This document shows, piece after piece, positions 16,040 through 27,459 of a DNA stretch of 64,000 nucleotides (position 1 is the first letter of the stretch; the number at the start of each line of letters is the position of its first letter). The DNA is taken from the NCBI RefSeq assembly GCF_041914405.1, contig NZ_JAYSDK010000004.1, forward strand, positions 152,952-216,951, read 5' to 3'. Made by a program: the position numbers and the translations under genes. The notes beneath the pieces are model-generated. The model searched no databases, was not told the origin of the DNA, and worked only from the letters and a program-made list of their open reading frames with translations. This stretch comes from Zoogloea sp041914405. Lineage in GTDB: Bacteria; Pseudomonadota; Gammaproteobacteria; Burkholderiales; Rhodocyclaceae.

Positions 16040-17560
16040 ATGAGCGCGCAGCATCCGGACTACCTCCAGAAGATCCTTACCGCCCAGGTCTACGACGTCG
16101 CCATCGAGACGCCCCTTGACCCGGCACCCAACCTGTCCGCGCGAATTCACAACAAGATCTTCCTGAAGCGCGAGGACATGCAGCCGGTGTTCAGCTTCAA
16201 GCTGCGCGGTGCCTACAACAAGATGGCCAGCCTCAGCCCGGCGGCCCTCAAGCGCGGCGTGATCTGCGCCTCCGCCGGCAACCACGCCCAGGGCGTCGCC
16301 CTGTCGGCCAAGAAGCTCGGCGTGCGGGCGGTCATCGTGATGCCCACCACCACCCCGGCGATCAAGATCGACGCGGTCAAGCGCCATGGCGGCGAAGTCG
16401 TGCTGGCCGGCGAGTCCTATTCCGACTCCTACGGCCACGCCAAGGAACTCGAGAAGACCGAGAAGCTCACCTTCGTCCACCCCTACGACGATGTGGAAGT
16501 GATCGCCGGCCAGGGCACCATCGCGATGGAGATCCTGCGCCAGCATCCCAAGCCCATCCACGCAGTGTTCTGTTGCGTCGGCGGCGGCGGCCTGCTGGCC
16601 GGCGTGGCGGCCTACATCAAGCGCGTGCGCCCGGACATCAAGGTGATCGGCGTAGAGACCGTCGACTCCAACGCGATGACCCAGTCCCTCGCCACCGGCA
16701 AGCGCATCGAGCTGGAAAGCGTCGGCCTCTTTGCCGATGGCGCGGCGGTCAAGCTGGTCGGCGAAGAAACCTTCCGCCTGTGCCAGGAATACGTGGATGA
16801 GATGATCCTGGTGGACAACGACGCGATCTGCGCCGCCATCAAGGATGTGTTCGAGGACACCCGCTCCATCCTCGAGCCGGCGGGCGCCCTCTCGCTGGCC
16901 GGCGCCAAGGAATACGCCAAGCGCCACAACCTGAAGGACAAGACCCTGGTCGCCGTGGCCTCCGGCGCCAACATGAACTTCGATCGCCTGCGCTTCGTTG
17001 CCGAAAGGGCCGAAGTCGGCGAACAGCGCGAAGCCGTGCTGGCCGTCACCATCCCCGAGAAGCCCGGCTCCTTCAAGAAGTTCTGCAACCTGCTCGGCAG
17101 CCGCAACATCACCGAGTTCAACTACCGCTACGCGGACGCGCAGAAGGCTCACATCTTCGTCGGTGTCAGCGTACACAACCGGGCCGAGGGCGGCCGTCTT
17201 ACCGAGCTGCTGCAGCGCCACGAGCTGCCTTGCCTTGACCTGACCGACGACGAGATGGCCAAGAGCCATATCCGCTACATGGTTGGCGGCCACGCCCCGC
17301 AGGCGGAAAACGAGGTGCTGTACCGCTTCGTGTTTCCGGAACGGCCGGGCGCCCTGCTCAACTTCCTCGAGAATCTGCGCTCCGACTGGAACATCAGCCT
17401 GTTCCACTATCGCAACCACGGCGCCGACTTCGGCCGTGTGCTGGTCGGCATGCAGGTCCCCCCGTCCGACCGGGACGCGTTCCAGGGCTTCCTGGCCCGG
17501 CTCGGCTACGAGTACGTGGACGAAACCGCCAACCCGGCCTACCGGATGTTCCTCGGCTGA
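16040..17560 (+). CDS. ilvA: Threonine ammonia-lyase, biosynthetic
   Basis: A 506-residue PLP enzyme converting L-threonine to 2-oxobutyrate plus ammonia, first step of isoleucine synthesis. The PLP lysine is in PVFSFKLRGAYNK (about residue 55); the phosphate-binding glycine loop is CVGGGGLLAG. The C-terminal part (about 330-506) holds two ACT-like regulatory domains (AVLAVTIPEKPGSFKKF; YRFVFPERPGALLNFL), the form feedback-controlled by Ile/Val in E. coli IlvA. The start ATG at 16040 (MSAQHPDYLQKIL) was preferred over frames extending 42 codons upstream into the ridA side. A palindromic repeat follows the stop. Confidence 0.95.
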   Translation: MSAQHPDYLQKILTAQVYDVAIETPLDPAPNLSARIHNKIFLKREDMQPVFSFKLRGAYNKMASLSPAALKRGVICASAGNHAQGVALSAKKLGVRAVIVMPTTTPAIKIDAVKRHGGEVVLAGESYSDSYGHAKELEKTEKLTFVHPYDDVEVIAGQGTIAMEILRQHPKPIHAVFCCVGGGGLLAGVAAYIKRVRPDIKVIGVETVDSNAMTQSLATGKRIELESVGLFADGAAVKLVGEETFRLCQEYVDEMILVDNDAICAAIKDVFEDTRSILEPAGALSLAGAKEYAKRHNLKDKTLVAVASGANMNFDRLRFVAERAEVGEQREAVLAVTIPEKPGSFKKFCNLLGSRNITEFNYRYADAQKAHIFVGVSVHNRAEGGRLTELLQRHELPCLDLTDDEMAKSHIRYMVGGHAPQAENEVLYRFVFPERPGALLNFLENLRSDWNISLFHYRNHGADFGRVLVGMQVPPSDRDAFQGFLARLGYEYVDETANPAYRMFLG

Positions 17561-17565
17561 ACTGG

Positions 17566-17599
17566 CCCTGTTGGGGCGAACTCATTCGCCTCAACAGGG
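17566..17599. repeat. Dispersed palindromic element, copy 1 (diverged)
   Basis: A 34-base imperfect palindrome with outer arms CCCTGTTG/CAACAGGG and core GGCGAA-CTCA-TTCGCC. It fills the gap between the convergent ilvA and chemoreceptor genes, where a hairpin could end both transcripts. The core GGCGAA...TTCGCC matches the other copies listed in this window. Confidence 0.75.
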
Positions 17600-17610
17600 G
17601 AGCACGGAGC

Positions 17611-19062
17611 CTAGTCCGGATGCTTCTCGGCCACCAGCCTGTCGAGCAGATCCATTACCTCGCGGCTGCCGGCCTCCATGTTTTCCAGCCCGTCGACGAT
17701 CGCTGCCTGTAGCGCCGCATCGTGCTGCCAGTCAGCCTCGATCTGCGCCATGACCCGGTGGGCACCGTCATGCACGCGGGCGTGGGGTTGTTCCAGGCGG
17801 CGGTAGGACGGCAGGCTGCCAAAGGCCTCCTGGCCTTCCCCGTCGTACCACGTGCCCAGGCGGCACTGGTGGTGATCCATGGCGATAGCCCGGGCCGTCT
17901 CGGCATCGCCACTCCCGTTGAGGGCCAGGTAGGTACGCTGCTTGTAAACCATGTGATCGAGTTTGAAGAGGGTCACCAGGCTCTTGTCGTGGACGCGCAC
18001 TGACTGCTGCTCGGTCTCCCGCGCCGACGCGGCGAAGCGGCCGAAGGTCTGGGTCAGCTCGCCGACCACCCCGGACGAGCGGGCGGTGATCTCGCGCATT
18101 TCCCGCGCATCTTCCTCCATCGCCTCGCCGTCGCTGATCAAACCACGCATCACCTCGCCGATGGCCTGCGAGGCACTGCGGGTCTTCTCGGCCAGCTTGC
18201 GCACCTCGTCGGCCACCACCGCGAAGCCGCGCCCCGACTCGCCGGCCCGCGCCGCCTCGATCGCCGCGTTGAGGGCCAGCAGGTTGGTCTGGTCGGAAAT
18301 CTCGGTGATCAGTACCACCGCCTGGCTGACTTCCTTGCTGCGCGCATTGAGGCCGCCGATGGAATCCGCCACGTGCACGATGCGTTCGCTGATGCCCGAC
18401 AGCTGGCTGACCACCTCGGCCACCGCGTGCTGGTTCTCCGCCGCCTCGGTGGCCGTCTCGGTAGCGGCGGTAGCCGCCTTGCGCATCTGCGTGGTCACTT
18501 CCAGCAGGTCGGCCTGGTTGCCGGTCAGGTTGGCAATCAGGTTACCGGCGTTGAGCAGGCCAGCATTGCTGAGCACCCGGTTACGAGCCTGATCGCGCAG
18601 ATGCGAAGACATATTGTTGAGCAGCGTGTTGTGGGTCTCCATCGCCTCGAACAGGCTGCCGTGCAAGCCCGCCGACTGGGCCATGCGGCTATAGCGGCCT
18701 TCCATCTGGGCGCGGAAGGAACTGTCGGCCTCGCGGAAATAGGCTTCCAGTTGGTCGAGCATGTCGTTCAGGGCCCAGATCAGGCGGCCGATCTCGTCCT
18801 TGTCCGACACCCCGGTGACGCGGTCGACGAAATGCCCGCGGCCGATCTTCTCGGCCAGCTCCACCGCCGACTGCAGCGGCGCCAGCGAGCGGCGGAACTG
18901 CCATTGCCCCCATACGGACAGACCCACGCCAAGCACCAGGAAGACCAGCAGCGCCGGGTGGAAGCCGGTGATGAAGAACACCGTCAGCAGGGTCGCCAGC
19001 AGCAGCGCCGACTGCCCCCAGCTCACTACCGACAGCTTAGAGTGCAAGGACGAACTGCTCAT
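17611..19062 (-). CDS. Methyl-accepting chemotaxis protein with C-terminal CZB zinc-binding domain
   Basis: A 483-residue chemoreceptor. Two adjacent hydrophobic segments (about residues 15-52) form a hairpin anchor with almost no periplasmic loop, followed by a HAMP-like region, then the signalling domain with the hairpin tip EISDQTNLLALNAAIEAARA. The end (about 370-483) carries a CZB domain: LDHMVYKQRTYLAL, HHQCRLGTWY and PHARVHDGAHRVM provide the His/Cys zinc ligands. With no external sensor it should sense something internal. The ATG at 19062 follows GGAAAGAG and overlaps the upstream PAS gene by 26 bases, so both are translated from one transcript. Confidence 0.9.
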   Translation of the reverse strand: MSSSSLHSKLSVVSWGQSALLLATLLTVFFITGFHPALLVFLVLGVGLSVWGQWQFRRSLAPLQSAVELAEKIGRGHFVDRVTGVSDKDEIGRLIWALNDMLDQLEAYFREADSSFRAQMEGRYSRMAQSAGLHGSLFEAMETHNTLLNNMSSHLRDQARNRVLSNAGLLNAGNLIANLTGNQADLLEVTTQMRKAATAATETATEAAENQHAVAEVVSQLSGISERIVHVADSIGGLNARSKEVSQAVVLITEISDQTNLLALNAAIEAARAGESGRGFAVVADEVRKLAEKTRSASQAIGEVMRGLISDGEAMEEDAREMREITARSSGVVGELTQTFGRFAASARETEQQSVRVHDKSLVTLFKLDHMVYKQRTYLALNGSGDAETARAIAMDHHQCRLGTWYDGEGQEAFGSLPSYRRLEQPHARVHDGAHRVMAQIEADWQHDAALQAAIVDGLENMEAGSREVMDLLDRLVAEKHPD

Positions 19063-19549
19063 AGCTCTTTCCATTCAAGACTTCAGTCAGTACCGCCGTC
19101 CCGGCGGCGATCGCGTCCCGCGCGCCGGCGCGGCTCTCGGCAGCCAGCATCTCCTTGTACAGCCCGGCCGCGGCGCGCACTGCATCGGCCCGCGGCTTGC
19201 GGCGCACCGAGGTGTAGCTGACGATCCGCCGCGCAGAGTCATAGTCCGGGGTCACCGTCGCCAGCACCCAGTAGAAGCTGCCGTCCTTGGCCATGTTCTT
19301 CACGTAGGCGATGAACTCCTGCCCCGCCGCGATGCTGTCCCACAGCAGCTTGAAGGCGCTACGCGGCATGTCCGGGTGGCGGATGATGTTGTGCTGACGA
19401 CCGAGGAGTTCCGCTTCGCTGTAGCCGGACAGCGCGATGAAGATCCGGTTGGCGTAGAGGATGCGCCCCTTCGGATCGGTCTTCGAAACGATGAAATCCT
19501 GCTCGCCCAGCGAGCGCTCACTACTGGTCGGTGTCACACGCGGCTTCAT
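19037..19549 (-). CDS. Aer-type PAS domain protein
   Basis: A 170-residue soluble protein dominated by an Aer-like PAS domain (about residues 15-120): DPKGRILYANRIFIALSGYS, NIIRHPDMPRSAFKLLWDSI and YVKNMAKDGSFYWVLATVTP closely follow the FAD-binding PAS of the aerotaxis receptor Aer. It has no HAMP or signalling domain itself. Those are encoded by the overlapping downstream chemoreceptor gene, so the two may form a split aerotaxis/redox receptor. The start at 19549 begins at the PAS-proximal Met and gives a 200-base divergent promoter region to the response regulator gene. Confidence 0.85.
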   Translation of the reverse strand: MKPRVTPTSSERSLGEQDFIVSKTDPKGRILYANRIFIALSGYSEAELLGRQHNIIRHPDMPRSAFKLLWDSIAAGQEFIAYVKNMAKDGSFYWVLATVTPDYDSARRIVSYTSVRRKPRADAVRAAAGLYKEMLAAESRAGARDAIAAGTAVLTEVLNGKSYEQFVLAL

Positions 19550-19749
19550 AGCCTGGCACTGCCCTTCATAAGTACGGGTTCCGATACACACAGGCCCCGC
19601 CGGACGGGTGCGCGGGGCGCACATGCGGGCGAGGCCAGGGACTATGTCGGCAATTTTTGCCCACACTGAAGGCCGGTATTACCAAAAAGTGCATCGGAAC
19701 GGGACAGCCCCGCCCTGACAACCCGCCGGCTGCATGGTTAAATCTGGCG

Positions 19750-21135
<1,386 letters not shown>

Positions 21136-21167
21136 AAGCCGCGATCCCCATGGCAGGTTCTTCCCCA

Positions 21168-21240
21168 CCCCGTGGGGGCGAATTCATTCGCCCGCAATCG
21201 GTTCAACGAAGTCTCTGGGCGAATAAATTCGCCCCTACGG
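21168..21240. repeat. Dispersed palindromic element, copy 2 (paired units)
   Basis: Two head-to-head units: GTGGGGGCGAATTCATTCGC-type at 21168-21194 and its inverted partner GGGCGAATAAATTCGCCCC at 21216-21237, with a 21-23-base spacer. It lies inside the response-regulator/kinase operon (gap 21136-21253), so its hairpins would be transcribed and could lower kinase expression relative to the regulator. Confidence 0.85.
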
Positions 21241-21253
21241 TTCCATCAAACCG

Positions 21254-23349
<2,096 letters not shown>

Positions 23350-23353
<4 letters not shown>

Positions 23354-24120
23354 GCCGACGCCCGCCGCAGCCAGGCGCTGGTGCCATCCACCATGATCGC
23401 CATCGCCAGCATGGCGAGGATCACCGTGCTGGCCTCCGCCTCGTGGAACAGGGACAGGCTGAAGTAGAGCAGCGCACCAAGCCCGCCGGCACCGACGAAA
23501 CCGAGGATCGCCGCCATCCGGATGTTCATCTCCCAGCGGTACAGCGCGTAAGCCAGCCACTGGGCGGCGACCAGCGGGAAGGTGCCGTACAGGAAGGCCG
23601 CCAGGGACGGTGCCCCCGTACCGGCCAGCGCCTCCGCCGGCGCCGACGGCGTGTTCTCCAGCGCCTCGGCGAACAGGCGGCCAAGCACGCCGGTGGTGTG
23701 CAGGGCCAAAGCCAGCGTACCGGCAAAAGGCCCAAGGCCGGCAGCCAGCACCATCAACGTGGCCCACACCAGCTCCGGCACCGAACGCAGCAGATTGAGG
23801 ACAAAACGCGCCGCCACCCGCCCGGCCACGCCATGGCGCCCGGCCGCCGGCAGCGCCAGCAGGGCGCCGGCAACGGCCGCCAGCACGGTGCTGACCAGGG
23901 AAATTGCCAGCGTTTCCAGCGCCGCCCAGCCCACCTTGGCGAGAAAATCCGGCCCCAGCTCGGGCGGGAAGAAGCGCCCGACGAAATCGGCGATCTCCCC
24001 CACCGCCGCGCCGGTGAACAGCGCGCCCAGCGGCATGTCGAGATAGACGAAGCTGCCAATCACCGCCGCGATGACCAGCACCACGGCCAGCAAGCCGCCG
24101 AAGGACACCCCGGCCCTCAT
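23350..24120 (-). CDS. phnE: Phosphonate-type ABC transporter permease (PhnE family, copy 1)
   Basis: A 256-residue inner-membrane permease with six predicted membrane segments and the PhnE-type motifs RSVPELVWATLM and the EAA-like GFVGAGGLGALLYFSL near the C-terminus. It is the last gene of the minus-strand phnD-phnC-phnE-phnE cluster. ATG at 24120 is preferred because sequence further upstream (to 24213) is corrupted next to the assembly gap. Two permease genes side by side suggest a heterodimeric channel, as in several phosphonate/phosphite importers. Confidence 0.88.
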
Positions 24121-24348
24121 AGCCCAACTCCCCGTGGGGGGGGGAATTAATGAAAACAACAATAGTGAGACAAACATAACTATTTTTAAATATAAACCAC
24201 CACCAAAATACAAACNNNNNNNNNNCCCCCCCCCACCCCCACCCCCCGGGGGGTTCTAAAAAACCCCCACCTGTATTTCGTTACCCCGGGGGTGGTTCTT
24301 ATTAACCCCCCCCCACGGCAACTTCCATCCAGCGGGTCTGCTCGCCGC
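24121..24348. other. Assembly gap (N at 24216-24225) with unreliable flanks
   Basis: Ten Ns are surrounded by homopolymer-rich sequence: C-runs and G-runs at 24226-24310 and an AT-rich stretch at 24146-24215 unlike anything else in the window. The outer edges, CCCCGTGGGGG at 24130 and CCCCCCACGG near 24307-24316, match the ends of the dispersed palindrome. The likely reading is that sequencing failed in a strong hairpin copy between the two permease genes. No gene call should be trusted inside. Confidence 0.85.
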
Positions 24349-25170
24349 TCATGCCAGCCTCCGCCGCAGCAGTTCGGACAGCCCATCAGCGGCCATCACC
24401 AGCACCAGAAAGGTCACCAGGATGCTGGCCGCCTCGCCGCCGTTGAGCATCTTCATCGATTGGTCCATCAGCTGGCCGAGCCCGCCCGCACCGACGAAGC
24501 CCATCACTACCGACGCGCGCACCGCGCACTCCCAACGATAGACGGTGTAAGACACCAACTCACTCGCCGCATTCGGCAGCAGGCCATAACACAGGGCCGC
24601 CAGGCGGCCGCTGCCGGCTTCCAGCAGCGCGCGGGCCGGGCGGGCATCGGCCGATTCAAGGATCTCGCCATACACCTTGCCGAGCATACCCCCGTAGGTA
24701 ATGCCCAGCGCCAGCACGCCGGCCGCCGCGCCAAGGCCGAAGACGCGCACGAACAGCAGCGCCCACACCAGCTCCGGCACGCCGCGCAGCACCGCCAGCA
24801 GCGCCCGTGCCACGGCCCGCAAGGCCTGGCCGATCCAGCCGCGGCGGCCCGGCCCAAGGCGGGCGATGGACAGGCTGCGGGTCAGCACCAGGCCGAGCGG
24901 CACCGCCAGCAGGATGGACAGCGCGATGCCGGCGGTGGCCATCGCCAGCGTCTCGACGGTAGCCTTGCCGAGCAGGGACAAAAAATCCGGCGAGGTTTCG
25001 GGCGGCAGGAAGCCAGCCAGAAAATGGCCCATCGCCGTCAGGTTGCCGGCCTCGAACAGGGCGGTCGGGTGGAAATCGGTAAGGCGCAGCAGCGGCCACA
25101 ACAGTACCAGCGCCACCAGGGTCCAGCCCAGCCGCGGCAGCGCCGCCGGATCGCGTACGGTCGTGCTCAT
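24349..25170 (-). CDS. phnE: Phosphonate-type ABC transporter permease (PhnE family, copy 2)
   Basis: A 273-residue integral membrane protein paralogous to copy 1, with shared motifs RGVPELVWALLF, YRWECAVRASVVMGFVGAGG and a Pro-Glu-rich loop after the first membrane segment (FLPPETSPDFL versus FFPPELGPDFL in copy 1). The start at 25170 follows GGGGGGAGG at nine bases; the ATG three codons upstream is too close to that site. It would pair with copy 1 under the PhnC ATPase. A palindromic element separates it from phnC. Confidence 0.9.
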   Translation of the reverse strand: MSTTVRDPAALPRLGWTLVALVLLWPLLRLTDFHPTALFEAGNLTAMGHFLAGFLPPETSPDFLSLLGKATVETLAMATAGIALSILLAVPLGLVLTRSLSIARLGPGRRGWIGQALRAVARALLAVLRGVPELVWALLFVRVFGLGAAAGVLALGITYGGMLGKVYGEILESADARPARALLEAGSGRLAALCYGLLPNAASELVSYTVYRWECAVRASVVMGFVGAGGLGQLMDQSMKMLNGGEAASILVTFLVLVMAADGLSELLRRRLA

Positions 25171-25188
25171 CGCCCGCATCCTCCCCCC

Positions 25189-25257
25189 CGTGGGGTCGAA
25201 TTCATTCGACCTCGGACTTCCGTAAACGCACCTTGGTCGAATGAGTTCGACCCCACG
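25189..25257. repeat. Dispersed palindromic element, copy 3 (paired units, compensatory variant)
   Basis: Units CGTGGGGTCGAATTCATTCG at 25189 onward (to 25211) and the inverse at 25235-25257, spacer containing CTCGGACTTC. Compared with other copies the stem G-C pair is replaced by T-A on both arms (GGGTCGAA/TTCGACCC), so pairing is kept. It sits between phnC and phnE copy 2 within the operon. Confidence 0.88.
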
Positions 25258-25270
25258 AGAACCCTGGCCC

Positions 25271-26092
25271 TCATGCGCAGCGCAGCGGCGGCAATTCGCC
25301 GGCGGATTCGGCCGGCTCAGGTGCCCTCAAGCCACCGACCAGCGGCAGCCCACCCTCGGCGGCATACAGCTCGCGAAGCAAAGCATCGCTGACCTGCGCC
25401 GCTGGCAGATCGAACAGGATCGTGCCCTCCTTCACGCCAACCACCCGCGGGAAATGGCGCAGCGCCAGGTCCACCGCATGCAGGCTGGCCACCAACGTGA
25501 CGCCGCGGCGGGTCGCCTCCTCGTTGAGCAGGGCGATGGTGAGTTCGGACAGGGCCGGATCCATCGCCGACACCGGCTCGTCGGCCAGCAGCAGGTCCGG
25601 CTGTTGGTACAGCACGCGGGCCAGCGCGACCCGCTGCAGCTGCCCGCCGGACAGGCGGTCGCAACGGTCGTAGAGGCGCTCGGCGAGATCCAGGCGGGCC
25701 AGCGCGGCGCGGGCGCCGTCCGGATCGACCGGCAGCACCAGCGAGGCAAGGGATTTCCACAGCGGCCACTGGCCGAGGCGGCCGGCCAGCACCGCGGTGA
25801 CCACCCGCTGGCGCGGCGGGATCGGCGGCGACTGGTGCACCAGGCCAATGCGCGCGCGCAGGCGACGCAGCGCGGCCGGCGCACAGGCCCACGGCTCCCC
25901 GTCGAGCAATGTCACCCGCCCCTCGCCGGGACGCAGGGACGCCGCCAGCACCCTGAGCAGCGTGGTCTTGCCGGCGCCGGACGCGCCGATCAGCGCCACC
26001 CGTTCGCCCGGCGCAATGCGCAGATCGATGTCGCGCAGTGCTCGGAAACCGTTGGCGTGGGTCAGCCCGACGCCTTCGAGGGAAAAACCCAT
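25271..26092 (-). CDS. phnC: Phosphonate-type ABC transporter ATP-binding protein
   Basis: A 273-residue ABC ATPase. Walker A is GASGAGKTT (about residue 37), the signature LSGGQLQRVALARVL, Walker B LLLADEPVSAMDP (Val instead of the more usual Ala), and the switch His in VASLHAVDLALRHFPR. It energises import through the two PhnE-type permeases. Start at 26092 (MGFSLEGVGLTHANG) has AAGGATC upstream; longer frames run into the palindromic repeat and phnD. Confidence 0.92.
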   Translation of the reverse strand: MGFSLEGVGLTHANGFRALRDIDLRIAPGERVALIGASGAGKTTLLRVLAASLRPGEGRVTLLDGEPWACAPAALRRLRARIGLVHQSPPIPPRQRVVTAVLAGRLGQWPLWKSLASLVLPVDPDGARAALARLDLAERLYDRCDRLSGGQLQRVALARVLYQQPDLLLADEPVSAMDPALSELTIALLNEEATRRGVTLVASLHAVDLALRHFPRVVGVKEGTILFDLPAAQVSDALLRELYAAEGGLPLVGGLRAPEPAESAGELPPLRCA

Positions 26093-26133
26093 GGTGATCC
26101 TTATTGCCACCGGCCAGGCGGAAAGGCAGAACC

Positions 26134-26163
26134 CTGTAGGGACGAATTCATTCGCCCCCACAG
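26134..26163. repeat. Dispersed palindromic element, copy 4 (single unit)
   Basis: CTGTAGGGACGAATTCATTC followed by GCCCCCACAG: one unit with two stem mismatches, between phnD and phnC. It is again inside an operon, where a hairpin could give excess binding-protein mRNA relative to the ATPase. Confidence 0.82.
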
Positions 26164-26199
26164 ACTCAGCCCTGCAAACAGCCCAACCGGCTTGCGGCC

Positions 26200-27081
26200 T
26201 TACTTCAGCAGACCGGCCGCGTGAGCGGCCGCTTCGATGCCCTTGTAGTTCTCCGCCTTGGTGGGGATGAACTTGCTGGCGCGCTGCAGGGCCATGATTT
26301 CCTTGTGGGCCGGGTTGGCCGGATCGAGCTTCAGGAAGGCCTGGGCCAGCTTGGCCTGGATTTTCGGATCCAGGTCGCCACGCACCGTCCAGTTGTAGTC
26401 GAAGTAGGTCGGCGTGGTGGCGAAGACGCGCACCTTGGCGGTATCCACCTTCTTCTGCTCGACCAGCTTGTCCCACACCGAGGCGTTCAACACGCCGGCG
26501 TCCACCTTGCCGGCCTGCACGAAGGCCACGGTGGCGTCATGGGCGCCGGAGAAGGCCACGTTCTTGAAATCCTTGTCCGGGTTGAGACCTTCCTGGCTCA
26601 GGAAGTAGCGCGGCATCAGGTGGCCGGAGGTGGACGACGGCGCGCCGAAGGCGAAGGTCTTGCCCTTCAGGTCGGCGAAGCCCTTGATGTTGTCGTTGGC
26701 GGTGATGAATTTCGACGTGAACTTCGAATCCTCGACTCGCTGCACCAGTGGCACGGCGGTGCCATTGGTACGGATCTTGGCCTGCACGAAGGTGAAGCCA
26801 CCCAGCCAGGCCAGGTCGATCTTGCGCGTGGCCAGGCCTTCGACGACGGCGGCGTAGTCGGTCACCGGCACGAAGCTGACCTTCATCCCGATCTCGTGCT
26901 CCAGATAGGCGCCGAGGGGTGCGAACTTGCGCTGCAGCTCGGTGGGCGCCTCGTCGGGAATCGCCGACACGCGCAACACCTCTTCGGCGTGGGACAGGGC
27001 CGGCAGACCGGCGACGGCGGACAGGGCGGAAACAGCACAGGCGCGCAGCAGCGCGCGCCGGGAAAACGGCACGGAAGGCAT
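26200..27081 (-). CDS. phnD: Phosphate/phosphite/phosphonate ABC transporter substrate-binding protein
   Basis: A 293-residue periplasmic binding protein. The N-terminus MPSVPFSRRALLRACAVSAL with cleavage near SHA-EEV is an export signal, Tat-like because of the SRRALL motif. Mature features of the PhnD/PtxB family are visible: SAIPDEAPTELQRKFAPLG at the start of the domain, TDYAAVVEGLATRKIDLAWLGG, and FGAPSSTSGHLMPRYFLSQ for oxyanion binding. It heads phnDCEE. No C-P lyase, phosphonatase or phosphite dehydrogenase gene is nearby, so the imported compound is undetermined. The start at 27081 has AGGAG six to ten bases before it. Confidence 0.92.
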   Translation of the reverse strand: MPSVPFSRRALLRACAVSALSAVAGLPALSHAEEVLRVSAIPDEAPTELQRKFAPLGAYLEHEIGMKVSFVPVTDYAAVVEGLATRKIDLAWLGGFTFVQAKIRTNGTAVPLVQRVEDSKFTSKFITANDNIKGFADLKGKTFAFGAPSSTSGHLMPRYFLSQEGLNPDKDFKNVAFSGAHDATVAFVQAGKVDAGVLNASVWDKLVEQKKVDTAKVRVFATTPTYFDYNWTVRGDLDPKIQAKLAQAFLKLDPANPAHKEIMALQRASKFIPTKAENYKGIEAAAHAAGLLK

Positions 27082-27306
27082 GAATGGCTCCTCAATACGG
27101 CGTCCAGCGGACACCAGCCGCCGGGACGGGGGGAGGACGGCCCCGGCTTGATGGGCGGAATGGCTGCACGCGATTCCGCGGAAAAACCCAAAGCGGTACA
27201 CAGACCGCGGGGCGGACTATAACGACGGAGAAGAGATCAGTGAAGGGGCGGAAACCCACAACAGGCGTGGATTCCCGGACGTCATGGGGGCTTGTTGCGG
27301 CGCAGA

Positions 27307-27340
27307 TGGACATTTTGTCCACCGGGTGGACAGAATGTCC
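27307..27340 (+). promoter_or_regulatory. Paired activator sites (UAS) upstream of the formate dehydrogenase promoter
   Basis: Two near-identical inverted repeats, TGGACA-TTT-TGTCCA (27307-27321) and GGACA-GAA-TGTCC (27328-27340), are centred 20 bases apart (two helical turns) and about 70 bases before the -24 box. This is the normal placement for a sigma-54 activator. The remainder of the 378-base gap 27082-27459 shows no gene. Confidence 0.72.
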
Positions 27341-27393
27341 CGAGAAAGCGCGAAGAAGACTTTCAAGTCCTTGATTCCTATCGGGCCCAACCC

Positions 27394-27409
27394 TGGCGCA
27401 GGGATTGCA
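27394..27409 (+). promoter_or_regulatory. Sigma-54 promoter of the formate dehydrogenase operon
   Basis: TGGCGC-AGGGA-TTGCA matches the -24/-12 consensus TGGCAC-N5-TTGCW with one change. Transcription should begin near 27420, about 40 bases before the fdhA start codon, which has CGGAGGAGG upstream. Confidence 0.8.
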
Positions 27410-27459
27410 GTGTGTACAGACGCTCTGTTTTCACAACAACCGGAGGAGGAAGAGTCATT

